A DNA stretch of 64,000 nucleotides from Paraclostridium hominis (GTDB lineage Bacteria > Bacillota > Clostridia > Peptostreptococcales > Peptostreptococcaceae). This document shows positions 45,654 through 54,805 of the stretch, piece after piece. The notes below the pieces were generated by a model. It did no database searches. It was not told the DNA's origin and saw only the letters and a list, made by a program, of their open reading frames with translations. The translations under genes were made by a program, and so were the position numbers. Positions within the stretch are counted from its first letter, which is position 1, and each line of letters starts with the position of its first letter. The stretch is from the NCBI RefSeq assembly GCF_014306135.1, contig NZ_JACRWD010000001.1, forward strand, positions 1,302,001 to 1,366,000, read 5' to 3'.

Positions 45654-46904
45654 CTAAAACCTTTCTGTTTTATACCATTTTACTTCTCTTTTGTGTATGG
45701 CATCTAAAAAATACCCTATCATTCCTTTTATAGCAACAATTAACCACATTTGAGAATATGTAAAGTACATAAGCCCAACTAAAAATATATTACTTAAGGT
45801 GCTTTCTCCTTTTTCCATACTAAGTGTTATAGATACCTGTACTATAAATAGTATGTATGATAACATCCATATAGTAAAAAAGTTAAAAGGTATATTTATA
45901 ACTACTATTTTAAATATTCCTAGTAAAAATATTATGTCTGATAATACAACTGATGTTAAAAATAAAAAATATACAGAGAAAAAATATAATATATCAAATA
46001 AAACTCGATTTTGTTTACCCTTAAATAGATTAGTAATATACTTAAGTAGTACATATATATTTCCTTTTACCCATCTTGTTCTTTGCTTTATCCATACATT
46101 TACTGTTTCTGGTTCTTGTTCCCAAGTTACTGCTTGAGGAACATAAGTTATTCGTTGTCCCATTTTATAAATTCTAAAACTTATTTCAGTATCCTCTGCT
46201 ATTGCTTTTGTATCCCATCCACCTAAATTTTCCATAGTACTTTTTCTAAGTACAAAGTTTGTACCAGGTATTGTACAAAGACCTAATAATTGTTTTCTAC
46301 CTGCTTGTGCTATCCATTGAAAACTTAAAGTTTCTATATTTATAAACTTTGTTAGTATATTTTTATGTTTATTTCGAGTTCTAAATTTCCCTATAACTGC
46401 TCCTAATTTTTCATCTTTAACAATGGTCTGTATCAAGTATCTTAAAGCAGTTTTTTCTGGTGTATTGTCCGCATCATATATTGCAATATACTCTCCCTTT
46501 GATATTTTATATCCAATATTTAGTGCATTTGATTTCCCTTTACCACCTGTTTTATTGTCAGTATTTATAATCGTAAAATTATAGTTTCTATATCTATTTT
46601 TTATAGATTCTAATATTTCCTTCGAGTCATCACTAGAATTATCATTTATCACTATAAGCTCCATTTTATCTCTTGGATAATCTAATAATAATAATGATTC
46701 TACTGTTTTTCCTATTACTTTTCCTTCGTTATGTGCTGGTACTAATATTGATACAAATGGGTACTCTTTTAACTTCTCATCTTTAAATTTAAGACTCCTT
46801 AAGTAATAGATGTATCCATTTATAGCTAATATTATATTTATTAAAAGTATTGCCCATATAGATGCTAATGAAATTAAAAATATAATATCTACCAAACCTA
46901 TCAT
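45654..46904 (-). CDS. Processive GT2 polysaccharide synthase (BcsA/IcaA-like)
   Basis: 416 residues. Two N-terminal membrane regions, then a GT-A domain: VPAHNEG, Asp88 (INDNSSDD), Asp144/146 (YDADNTPE), the acidic AEDTE (236-240) and the acceptor motif QRTRW (274-278). Four more membrane segments follow (~300-405). It lacks the C-terminal PilZ domain of BcsA, so c-di-GMP control must come from another protein, fitting the degenerate-GGDEF gene two steps upstream. It starts 2 bases after the DUF2334 stop, a coupled arrangement. UDP-Glc versus UDP-GlcNAc cannot be decided here. Confidence 0.9.
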   Translation of the reverse strand: MIGLVDIIFLISLASIWAILLINIILAINGYIYYLRSLKFKDEKLKEYPFVSILVPAHNEGKVIGKTVESLLLLDYPRDKMELIVINDNSSDDSKEILESIKNRYRNYNFTIINTDNKTGGKGKSNALNIGYKISKGEYIAIYDADNTPEKTALRYLIQTIVKDEKLGAVIGKFRTRNKHKNILTKFINIETLSFQWIAQAGRKQLLGLCTIPGTNFVLRKSTMENLGGWDTKAIAEDTEISFRIYKMGQRITYVPQAVTWEQEPETVNVWIKQRTRWVKGNIYVLLKYITNLFKGKQNRVLFDILYFFSVYFLFLTSVVLSDIIFLLGIFKIVVINIPFNFFTIWMLSYILFIVQVSITLSMEKGESTLSNIFLVGLMYFTYSQMWLIVAIKGMIGYFLDAIHKREVKWYKTERF

Positions 46905-46906
46905 AG

Positions 46907-48526
46907 TTATCTCCTTATAAACTTTTGTCTGTTGATAATCTTAAATACTATAAATATCAGTATAAATACTATTAATACTGCAATAACAAATTTAAGAACT
47001 ATATCATTTATATTTCTTATAACTTTATTAAATGTTTTATTATTTTCAGTTTTTATTATTGATTTAGATTTATCATAACTTGCTTTTATATTATTATTTG
47101 AGTTTATTTTTATATCATATATATTTATATAATTAGTATTCTTTTTTAAATCTAAAAAGCTTACATTTTTAGATTTAAAATAGTCTATACATTCTTTTAA
47201 ATAATTTATATTTATATTGGGATTAAAGTAAAAACCTCCAGTATATCCTCTTACCATAGATAATTTATAATAATTATACTTTATTTTATCTAATGATAGT
47301 TTATAATCACTAGATAAATATCCTAAATTTTCAGGTATTAATATATTAAAGTTTTTACTATCCTTTATCATATATGGAAATGTACTTATCTCAAAAACTT
47401 CATCATTATTCTGATATCTACCTACATATGTTGATATGTATTTTTTAATTTCTTTATATCCCGCTTGAGTCATTGCATCTTTTTGTGCTTCAAAGCCTAA
47501 AGGATATATATCATTTTCAATACATATTCTTATACCACTTAATAATCTATCTTTAACATATGTGTTTAAGTCTGTATTATTGCTATTTAATACTTTTTCA
47601 TTATAAAACTCATACTCTGCTTTTTTTGATTTATTTTTTATGTTGTGTGAATATCCATTTAATATGACACTTCCACCTTTTTGTTGCATATACTTTATAG
47701 TATTTATAAGCTTATCATCTATCATAATCATTTTTTTACTATTTTTTTGCATATGTGTAGGTGTTAAAGATATTATAAATGGAATGTTTTCTTCGTATAG
47801 ATAATTAGATATTTCTTTTAGCTTAGTTATGTCTGAAAAAGGATTTACATCTTCTATTCTTACAAATATTTTGCTTTCACTAAAAGATTTTTTTTCGAAG
47901 AAGTCATTTAACGTATCTTCAAATATATAGGATTCATACATGTCCCAATTCGATATATAATATAAGTTCTTTTCTTTTAATACAAATGGATAAGAGTTAT
48001 ATCCATCATTCATAGTAGAAATAATTTTACTTTCATTAGATGGTTTTACTATGTTATAATTATTCTTATTTTCTAAAATTATATTATTATCCTTGTAATT
48101 TAGATTTGTTATATTATTATTTTTACCTATATATTTTATTGAAAATTTATTCTTCTTATATTCTAGTAAATTTTCAATTTTATCCCCTATCCAGTATATA
48201 TTCTTATTGCTATTAACAATATCTTCTATAAATATTTTATTACCTATATCATTATTTATATTTATAACGAATATATAATCATAATTATTTAAATTTCCTT
48301 TTTTATAATCATCTATATTAATACTTTTTACATCTTTATTGAATACATATAATAGTTCATTAAGATGATTTACTGTATTAATATTAGAATTAAAATTTGT
48401 TTTAGTTTCATATACTATAAGAGATTTTTTATTTATACTGTCATCACCATAAATTAAATTTGTACTTGATAAAATTATACATGAGATAAAAATTATCGAT
48501 ATTATAAAAGTTCTTTTAAACATCAT
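46907..48526 (-). CDS. DUF2334 deacetylase-like membrane protein
   Basis: 539 residues from the Met-Met start at 48526 (GAGGAGCTACAAT upstream); the start at 48562 would reach further into the GGDEF gene. Signal peptide (~1-28, LSSTNLIYGD), then an N-terminal ThuA-like region, and a DUF2334 polysaccharide-deacetylase-type domain (~225-470: FVRIEDVNPFSD, ISLTPTHM, ILNGYSHNIKNKS, GFEAQKD). A C-terminal membrane helix (~505-530) follows. Overlaps the GGDEF gene by 11 bases. It probably modifies the nascent polymer outside the cell; activity is inferred. Confidence 0.78.
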   Translation of the reverse strand: MMFKRTFIISIIFISCIILSSTNLIYGDDSINKKSLIVYETKTNFNSNINTVNHLNELLYVFNKDVKSINIDDYKKGNLNNYDYIFVININNDIGNKIFIEDIVNSNKNIYWIGDKIENLLEYKKNKFSIKYIGKNNNITNLNYKDNNIILENKNNYNIVKPSNESKIISTMNDGYNSYPFVLKEKNLYYISNWDMYESYIFEDTLNDFFEKKSFSESKIFVRIEDVNPFSDITKLKEISNYLYEENIPFIISLTPTHMQKNSKKMIMIDDKLINTIKYMQQKGGSVILNGYSHNIKNKSKKAEYEFYNEKVLNSNNTDLNTYVKDRLLSGIRICIENDIYPLGFEAQKDAMTQAGYKEIKKYISTYVGRYQNNDEVFEISTFPYMIKDSKNFNILIPENLGYLSSDYKLSLDKIKYNYYKLSMVRGYTGGFYFNPNININYLKECIDYFKSKNVSFLDLKKNTNYINIYDIKINSNNNIKASYDKSKSIIKTENNKTFNKVIRNINDIVLKFVIAVLIVFILIFIVFKIINRQKFIRR

Positions 48527-49364
48527 ATTGTAGCTCCTCTTGTACATATGTTTTGAATTCAATAGGAGACTGTATACCTTTTTTGTATTCTAATGCTGCT
48601 ATTTTTGTGTCTATATTTATATAGTTTTTATTGTTTTTTAGACTTAAACTAATTTCACCTATACCTGTTTTTATTCTTTCTTTCACTATATTAGCACCGT
48701 TTTCCCCCGTATTTGGCATTATAATAGCTATAGTATCATTTTCTATTGTGTATCTTTCATCTTCGATTCTTGTAGACTTTGTTATTATGTTACTTATATC
48801 TTTCATTAGTTTATTAGTTTTAGATTCTCCAAGTATTTTCTTTGTTTCTTTATAATATGATAATTTTACAAGCATTAAAGTAAGTTCAGTTTTATGTCTT
48901 TTGGCCTTACTAATTTCTCTTTCCAAGTTCATATAAAATGCTTTTACATTGAATAATCCTGTGTCTTCATGTATAGTAACTAAGTTTTCATATTCCCTTT
49001 CTAATTTAATGTTTGATTGTTGAAGATTATTTATACTGTTCGTAAATTTTCCAGTTGTGTAAGATACTATTGGCATAAATACCATCCATAAATAAGAAAT
49101 ATATGTTATCTCTACACTATTTGCTAAACTTATGTAAAATATATATGCTGCATACATAAATATAGCTATTGATGTAGATATAAGCCCCACTATTATTCCT
49201 CCTGTGTAAGTTACAATTATAGTGAAAAATGTTATGCAAAACATTATAAAACTTAAACTTTGTATTTGAAATTTTGAGTTAAATACAAATAACACCGTAA
49301 TTATAAATAATTCTAATATTAGTCCTAAAAAATATCCATCTATCTTTTTAGATATTCTATTCAT
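48516..49364 (-). CDS. Membrane protein with degenerate GGDEF, intact RxxD
   Basis: 282 residues: four membrane segments (~10-105), a coiled linker (~108-130), and a GGDEF fold (~131-282; HEDTGLFNVKAFYMNL). The active motif is lost: the GGDEF position (208-212) reads ENDTI. The inhibitory-site motif RxxD is kept as RIED at 199-202, five residues before it, the canonical distance. This predicts c-di-GMP binding without synthesis, as in PelD. First gene of the exopolysaccharide operon; ribosome site AGAAAGGAGC. Likely the c-di-GMP receptor activating the PilZ-less synthase. Confidence 0.82.
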   Translation of the reverse strand: MNRISKKIDGYFLGLILELFIITVLFVFNSKFQIQSLSFIMFCITFFTIIVTYTGGIIVGLISTSIAIFMYAAYIFYISLANSVEITYISYLWMVFMPIVSYTTGKFTNSINNLQQSNIKLEREYENLVTIHEDTGLFNVKAFYMNLEREISKAKRHKTELTLMLVKLSYYKETKKILGESKTNKLMKDISNIITKSTRIEDERYTIENDTIAIIMPNTGENGANIVKERIKTGIGEISLSLKNNKNYINIDTKIAALEYKKGIQSPIEFKTYVQEELQYDV

Positions 49365-49427
49365 ATAATCGCTCCTTTCTTTTTTTTATTTTATCATACT
49401 CTTCCTACTTTTGCATTTTTCCTATAT

Positions 49428-49467
49428 AAAAAAGGTATTGATAGTTAAATCTATCAATACCTTTTTT
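49428..49467. terminator. Bidirectional-looking hairpin
   Basis: AAAAAAGGTATTGATAG / CTATCAATACCTTTTTT, 17-bp stem with a 6-base loop, upstream of the exopolysaccharide operon. A T run exists on both strands. It is 5' of a repeated tail (see 49468-49507). Confidence 0.75.
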
Positions 49468-49507
49468 GTGAATTTCAATGGTGGATACGATTCATTATAA
49501 TCATATC
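49468..49507 (+). repeat. Hairpin tail repeat, copy A
   Basis: GTGAATTTCAATGGTGGATA and the following bases to ..ATAATCATAT resemble copy B at 52394-52436. In both copies this sequence directly follows a strong A6..T6 hairpin containing GTATTG. Confidence 0.5.
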
Positions 49508-49761
49508 TACTATTTTATTAATTTTTATTTTTTATTTATAAATATAAAAAACATATTATTCAACATTTAAACCTATAATTATTGATTATCATATTATAAA
49601 ACTACAGTTTCACATGTAAATGGTATAACTGATATTAAACTATATTTTCAATCAAGTTAGCTACTTGAAAAATGTGCTAGTCTTTACATTAGACCTGCAA
49701 AAACTTATCCCAATCTCACCCATAAAAATTCCCCTCTCAGTTCTGAAAGGAGATATTTTTA
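49508..49761. other. Gap 3' of the alcohol dehydrogenase gene
   Basis: A/T-rich. CCCCTCTC..GAAAGGAG (49731-49738, 49745-49752) forms a short hairpin on the reverse strand followed by T5, the likely terminator of the alcohol dehydrogenase. No other feature seen. Confidence 0.5.
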
Positions 49762-50922
49762 TTAATATGCTGCTTTAAATATATTTATTATATCTTGTTT
49801 GTTACCTTTTCTTGGATTACTAAATGCATTTCCATCTTTAAGAGCCATTTCAGCCATATATTCGAAATCTTCTTCTTTTATTCCCATTTCTTTTAATGAA
49901 GTTGGTATTCCTATATCTTTAGATAATCTAAACATTGCATCTATTGCTTTTTCAGCTGATTCATGAACTGATAACCCAACTATGTTTTCTCCCATAAATT
50001 CAGCTATATCGGCAAACTTTTGTGGGTTAGATATTATATTGTACTTACAAACATGAGGTAATAACATTGCATTAGCAACACCGTGTGGCATGTCGTATAA
50101 TCCACCTAATTGGTGAGCCATAGCATGAACATAACCTAAGTTAGCATTGTTAAACGCCATACCAGCTAATAATGATGCGTAAGCCATATTTGTTCTAGCT
50201 TCTAAATTCTCACCCATAGCAACTGCTTGTCTTAAGTTATTAGATATTAATTTTATTGATTGTATAGCAGATGCATCTGTTACAGGGTTAGCATCTTTAG
50301 AAACATAAGCTTCTACTGCATGAGTTAATGCATCCATTCCTGTAGCTGCAGTAAGTCCTGCTGGTTTTCCAATCATTAATTCTGGATCATTAAAAGATAC
50401 TAATGGTAAGTTTCTCCAACTTACTATAACATATTTAACCTTAGTTTTTGTATTAGTTATAACACAGTGTCTAGTAACTTCACTTCCAGTTCCTGCTGTT
50501 GTATTTACTGCTAATATTGGCGGTAATGCATTAGTTAATGTTTCTATACCTGCATATTCATATAAATCACCTTCATGAGTTGCAGCTATACCTATACCTT
50601 TACCACAGTCATGAGAAGAACCTCCACCTACTGTAACTATCATATCACAGTTTTCATCTTTGAATATTTTTAAGCCATCAGCTACATTTGTATCTTTTGG
50701 ATTTGGTTCAGTTCCATCGTATATAACAACTTCAATACCTTCTTGTGTTAAATATTTTATAGTTTGTTCAACTGCTCCATTTTCTTGAGTTCTTAAAAAT
50801 TTATCTGTAACTATTAAAACTTTCTTTCCACCTAACATTTTAGCTCTTTCACCGATAACTTTTAAACATCCTGGTCCCATAAAGTTAACACTTGGTACTA
50901 AATAATCATACATTCTGCCCAT
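49762..50922 (-). CDS. Iron-containing alcohol dehydrogenase (DhaT-like)
   Basis: 386 residues, type III alcohol dehydrogenase. Cofactor motif GGGSSHD, TTAGTGSEVTRHCVI, and the iron ligands in DALTHAVEAY and HAMAHQLGGLYDMPHGVANA. It resembles 1,3-propanediol and butanol dehydrogenases. ATG 50922 has GGAGGAATATAAA; a TTG 15 bases upstream is less likely. Next to a PocR-AraC regulator, an arrangement seen with diol or alcohol metabolism. No glycerol dehydratase genes are present, so the substrate may be an aldehyde from elsewhere. Confidence 0.88.
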   Translation of the reverse strand: MGRMYDYLVPSVNFMGPGCLKVIGERAKMLGGKKVLIVTDKFLRTQENGAVEQTIKYLTQEGIEVVIYDGTEPNPKDTNVADGLKIFKDENCDMIVTVGGGSSHDCGKGIGIAATHEGDLYEYAGIETLTNALPPILAVNTTAGTGSEVTRHCVITNTKTKVKYVIVSWRNLPLVSFNDPELMIGKPAGLTAATGMDALTHAVEAYVSKDANPVTDASAIQSIKLISNNLRQAVAMGENLEARTNMAYASLLAGMAFNNANLGYVHAMAHQLGGLYDMPHGVANAMLLPHVCKYNIISNPQKFADIAEFMGENIVGLSVHESAEKAIDAMFRLSKDIGIPTSLKEMGIKEEDFEYMAEMALKDGNAFSNPRKGNKQDIINIFKAAY

Positions 50923-51112
50923 TTTATATTCCTCCAATTTATATCTGTCAATCTGAACATTTAGCTAAAGCTTCAAATCTATTGAGGCTCAATTTCGTGT
51001 GCTTCCTTGATTTAAGGTTTTCGTTTTCCTTGATATAATTTTAACTTTTTTTCTTATTAAATACATCTTAATATTTTAACTTTTTATGTAAAATTTTAGT
51101 CTATTTTAACTT

Positions 51113-51170
51113 TAAAAATAGGATTTTTTTGTATCAAAGGTAAAAAAGAGCAAAAAAATCCTATTTTTTA
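51113..51170 (-). terminator. Inverted repeat after the AraC-type gene
   Basis: AAAATAGGATTTTTT .. AAAAAAATCCTATTTT, arms ~15 bases with a 20-base loop, at the stop codon of the 51161-52168 gene; a plausible terminator of the reverse strand. Confidence 0.6.
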
Positions 51171-52168
51171 AATTGCACTAGTTTTTTATACATATCCCTA
51201 AATTTTTTTGGAGTTGTTCCCTCTAACTTTTTAAATATCCTTATAAAATAACCACAGTCTTCAAATCCTAAATCTAAAGAAATATTATTTATTGCTTTAT
51301 CAGTATTTATTAACAATTGCTTTGCTTTTGCTATCTTTTTCATATTTAAATATTCAATAAAATTAATTCCTGTTTCCTTTTTAAATAATTTACTAAAATA
51401 GCATTGACTTAAATTACATATAAAAGATATTTTTTTTAAAGTTATACTTTCATAAATGTTATTATCAATATATTCAATAGCTTTCATAATTGGAGATTTT
51501 CCATCATCTTCGTTAATCATTAAATTAACATTTTCCTTTGCATCTACTTCTTCTATATCTATACATTTACTACTATCTTTATTTTCCTTTTGTTCATTAT
51601 CATGTTCGTAGTTAATTTCATTTAAGGACATCTTAAGTAATGCTTCTTCTACTATATAATTACTTATATGAAACATCATCTGCGCTATGGATTTTATCTT
51701 GTCAAAATTTAAAATAGGTAGTTTACTATATTCTATCTCAAGTTCTTTTTTTAATCTTTTATCCAAATTTTTGAAAGTATTGTCTACTTTTACAACTTCT
51801 TCTAATTCAAGATTATCATTTTCCTCTACTAAAATCTGACCTGCCATCATAGCTCCTAAATATTGACCCCTAACTATTATAGGTACAGCAAGATCTACTA
51901 ACCCTTTATGACATTTATATATATATGCTTCTTTAATTCTAGCAGATTCTACTCCTCCTCTAGAATCACACTTTTCACATAAAGCCGAATATTCATTTAT
52001 TTCTCTAACCATACAGCAAAATTTTGTACAGTTGCTATGTCTTGTTATTGGTTTACCCTTATAATCTACCATTATTATAGCTACATCTGTAGCTTTAGCT
52101 ATATCATCTTGTATTTTTTGAAATGACTCTATATTTATTATTTCTTCTAATAATATTGTATCCCTCAA
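51161..52168 (-). CDS. AraC family regulator with PocR sensory domain
   Basis: 335 residues from TTG 52168 (AAAAAAGGATGTGTTATAT upstream; no better ATG downstream). The N-terminal ~170 residues are a PocR domain with its Cys cluster (NCTKFCCMVRE, CEKCDSRGG, YKCHKGLVDLAVPI), as in regulators of diol use. A flexible acidic linker (~190-230) and a C-terminal double HTH of AraC type (SLNQ..ISFICNLSQCYFSKLFKKET and ISLDLGFEDCGYFIRIFKK) follow. It lies upstream of the DhaT-like gene on the same strand, so it is the probable activator. Confidence 0.85.
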   Translation of the reverse strand: MRDTILLEEIINIESFQKIQDDIAKATDVAIIMVDYKGKPITRHSNCTKFCCMVREINEYSALCEKCDSRGGVESARIKEAYIYKCHKGLVDLAVPIIVRGQYLGAMMAGQILVEENDNLELEEVVKVDNTFKNLDKRLKKELEIEYSKLPILNFDKIKSIAQMMFHISNYIVEEALLKMSLNEINYEHDNEQKENKDSSKCIDIEEVDAKENVNLMINEDDGKSPIMKAIEYIDNNIYESITLKKISFICNLSQCYFSKLFKKETGINFIEYLNMKKIAKAKQLLINTDKAINNISLDLGFEDCGYFIRIFKKLEGTTPKKFRDMYKKLVQFKK

Positions 52169-52538
52169 TATAACACATCCTTTTTTAATTTTTATGTTAT
52201 GTTGCATTTTCATTATATTGTGATGTATATATTTTTTCAATACATAAAACTACAAATATCTACAATAAAATCCATACTAAACTTATATCTTCAATAGTTC
52301 CATCCCTCCTACTATAAAATCAACTATATCTTATGTTGATTTATTATAATTATCAAAAATAAAAAATGTATTGTAAAAAACAATACATTTTTTGTGTATT
52401 TCAATGTTATATATGATTCGCAATAATCATACACACAATTTATCTTTATAATTTTCTACATAGTCATTTATTTTTACACTTACTAAATAACTTTTTACTA
52501 ATCTAATAATTTTCTTAAACTTTATTATAAAAATGCAA
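52169..52538. other. Gap with hairpin and repeat copy B
   Basis: AAAAAATGTATTG / CAATACATTTTTT (52361-52373, 52381-52393) is a strong hairpin. The tail GTGTATTTCAATG to ..AATAATCATACACAC (52394-52436) is the second copy of the repeat at 49468-49507. TATGATT..ATAATCATA within it is a small inverted repeat. No gene. Confidence 0.6.
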
Positions 52539-53189
52539 TTAAATAAATTTTATTTTATCTTTATTTTCAGAATAGCTGATTATAGTACCTTCATAACTTT
52601 TATTACACATCATAGCATTAGATATTTTATTAATTAAAATAATCATATACTCTTCTCTATAGCAATATAAACATAAACCTTCTTTTCTTAGTACATAAGA
52701 GATTGGATATACTTCAAACTTATTACCTTTTACTTCTAATTGTATAAATGACTTATTATCTAAAGATCTATCAATTTCTTTGCATATTTCATTTTTAGTG
52801 TCAAACTCTTCTTCATATAAATCTATTATAAATCGTTCTCTAAGATTACTTAAAATTTTAGAACATCTATCATTATCTACGAACTTAAATTTTTCAATCA
52901 AAAAAGATTCACTTATATCCTTACTTATTTTTTCACCTATATACAATGCAAATATTAAAGATCCATAATCACTATATTTTAGTATATACTTTGATATTAT
53001 ATAGTTTTTATCAATCTCTACTCCTCCGTTTACACCTCTATATATAATTATAGGTATTCCTAGTATTGATAACTTATCTAAATCCCTTCTTATTGTTTTA
53101 GTAGATACATTAAAAATTTCAGATAACTCCTTAATTGTAACTTTAGAATTACACCTTAATAGATAAAATAAAATATCTAATAATCTCAT
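52539..53189 (-). CDS. HTH_11/DeoR-like transcriptional regulator
   Basis: 216 residues. The N-terminal HTH (~12-50) includes TIKELSEIFNVSTKTIRRDLDK, and the C-terminus, which reads KSFIQLEVKGNKFEVYPISYVL, resembles a short WYL-type module (family YafY-like). It follows the M20 gene by 32 bp on the same strand, so it may control that gene or be co-transcribed. Ribosome site AAAGGAAGT. Ligand unknown. Confidence 0.75.
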   Translation of the reverse strand: MRLLDILFYLLRCNSKVTIKELSEIFNVSTKTIRRDLDKLSILGIPIIIYRGVNGGVEIDKNYIISKYILKYSDYGSLIFALYIGEKISKDISESFLIEKFKFVDNDRCSKILSNLRERFIIDLYEEEFDTKNEICKEIDRSLDNKSFIQLEVKGNKFEVYPISYVLRKEGLCLYCYREEYMIILINKISNAMMCNKSYEGTIISYSENKDKIKFI

Positions 53190-53221
53190 TAATACTTCCT
53201 TTCAACCTACTAATTATATAT

Positions 53222-54406
53222 TTACTTATTATTTTTTAACCACATTATTGCACTATACGCATAAATAGCTGCTCCTGTAGGTAATATATCTTCATTAAAT
53301 ACAACCTTCTCATTATGCATTGGTTCTCCAAATAAAGTATTCTCTTGTTTTGAACCTGCACCTAGCATAACATATAAGCTTGGAACTTCATATGAATAAG
53401 AAGCAAAATCTTCTGATCCCATTCCTCCAGATTCAAATAATATAACTGATTGTTCTCCTACTAAATCTTTCATATAATTAGTAATTTCATAAGCTAAATT
53501 ATTATCGTTAGTTAATGGTGGTACTGAAGATAACTCTATTAACTCAGCTTCTCCTCTAAACATTTTAGCAGTAGATGTAACTATATCATTTATTCTGTTA
53601 AATATAAATTCTCCTACTTCCTTGTCTAAACTTCTGATAGTACCTTCCATAACAACCTCTCCTGGTATTATATTTGGTGCATCTCCTCCAACAAATTTAC
53701 CAATTGTCACAACAGCCGGCTTAGTAGCTGATATTTCTCTACTTATTATTTCTTGTAAAGACAAGTAAATATGAGCAGCTATATTTATGGGGTCTACTCC
53801 TGTTTCAGGCATAGCTCCATGACATCCAGATCCTTTTACAACAATTCTAAATCTATTACATCCTGCTATGCTAGTTCCTAAGCCACATAATATTACATTT
53901 GAAGGTGTTCCAGAGTGTATATGCATTGCCATGGCTGCATCAACTTTAGGGTTTTCAAGTACACCTGCTTGTATCATCTTCTTGGCACCTGTAAATCCTT
54001 CTTCATCCGGTTGGAATACTAATTTAATAGTACCTTCTATTTGATCTTGATTTTGTTTTAGTAACTTAGCTGCACCTAAAAGCATTGCTGTATGCATATC
54101 ATGACCACATGAATGCATACATCCATTAGTTGATTTAAAATCACATTCAGTTTCTTCCTTCATTGGTAATGCATCCATATCTGCTCTTAATAAAAAAGTT
54201 TTTCCTGGTTTATCTCCTTTAATTGTGGCTACTATACCACTTTCACATATTTCCTTAGGATCATATCCTAATTTTCTTAATTTATCCATCACATAAGTTT
54301 TTGTTTTAGGTAATTTAGCCCCAACCTCAGGATTACTATGAATAGTTCTTCTATAAACTATCATATCTTCTTTTATTAACTTAGCTTGTTCTATAAACTT
54401 ATTCAT
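53222..54406 (-). CDS. M20 family amidohydrolase
   Basis: 394 residues. The zinc/manganese site is visible in SCGHDMHTAML, PDEEGFTGAKKM, and the later MAMHIHSG and GGMGSEDFASYS. The dimerisation domain is between ~180 and 290 (FRIVVKGSGCHGAMPETGVD). The family hydrolyses N-acyl amino acids, hippurate or indole-acetyl conjugates. Start with AGAAGGTAGAGTT upstream. In an operon with the HTH_11 regulator. Exact acyl group unknown. Confidence 0.88.
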   Translation of the reverse strand: MNKFIEQAKLIKEDMIVYRRTIHSNPEVGAKLPKTKTYVMDKLRKLGYDPKEICESGIVATIKGDKPGKTFLLRADMDALPMKEETECDFKSTNGCMHSCGHDMHTAMLLGAAKLLKQNQDQIEGTIKLVFQPDEEGFTGAKKMIQAGVLENPKVDAAMAMHIHSGTPSNVILCGLGTSIAGCNRFRIVVKGSGCHGAMPETGVDPINIAAHIYLSLQEIISREISATKPAVVTIGKFVGGDAPNIIPGEVVMEGTIRSLDKEVGEFIFNRINDIVTSTAKMFRGEAELIELSSVPPLTNDNNLAYEITNYMKDLVGEQSVILFESGGMGSEDFASYSYEVPSLYVMLGAGSKQENTLFGEPMHNEKVVFNEDILPTGAAIYAYSAIMWLKNNK

Positions 54407-54733
54407 AACTCTACCTTCTTTATTTTTAGATTTTAATTTATTCTTTTACATATTTGATAGATTAATTCATCAATTGAATTAAGTATTTATTTCTTACCCC
54501 TTTTAATCTATATATTAAACTTATTGATATTTAGATAAGCTATATTTAGATAATAGTAAATAATGTTGACACATATTGTCTACATTATAATATTTTTAAT
54601 ATTTTATAATTTTATTGAAATTTGTTATCTTTTATATTTTTCATCAATATATTTAATAATCCTACACTCAATATATTTCATTTCAAAATCTTCTATTTAT
54701 AAGATTTACATGTCTAAAATAAAATTTACATAA
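54407..54733. other. Gap between M20 gene and ABC operon
   Basis: Very A/T-rich; it contains the M20 gene's promoter region. No gene, repeat or clear site seen besides the terminator at its edge. Confidence 0.4.
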
Positions 54734-54763
54734 AAAAGATATTGATTTTAATCAATATCTTTT
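54734..54763. terminator. Terminator of the ABC operon
   Basis: AAAAGATATTGATT / AATCAATATCTTTT (14 bp, 2-base loop), with T6 following on the reverse strand. Confidence 0.85.
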
Positions 54764-54805
54764 AGAGTTATACTCACAATTTTCTAATTAATCGAGATTA
54801 TACTT

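Noticed and set aside
44414..46137. Top-strand frames (44414-44689, 45799-46137) in the exopolysaccharide operon
   Set aside because: Antisense shadows of the BcsB-like and GT2 genes without ribosome sites.
48516..49364. Active diguanylate cyclase
   Set aside because: The GGDEF motif reads ENDTI, so catalysis is not expected.
52411..52431. Fur box in TATGATTCGCAATAATCATA
   Set aside because: Only partial match, and it lies in a repeated tail away from an obvious promoter.
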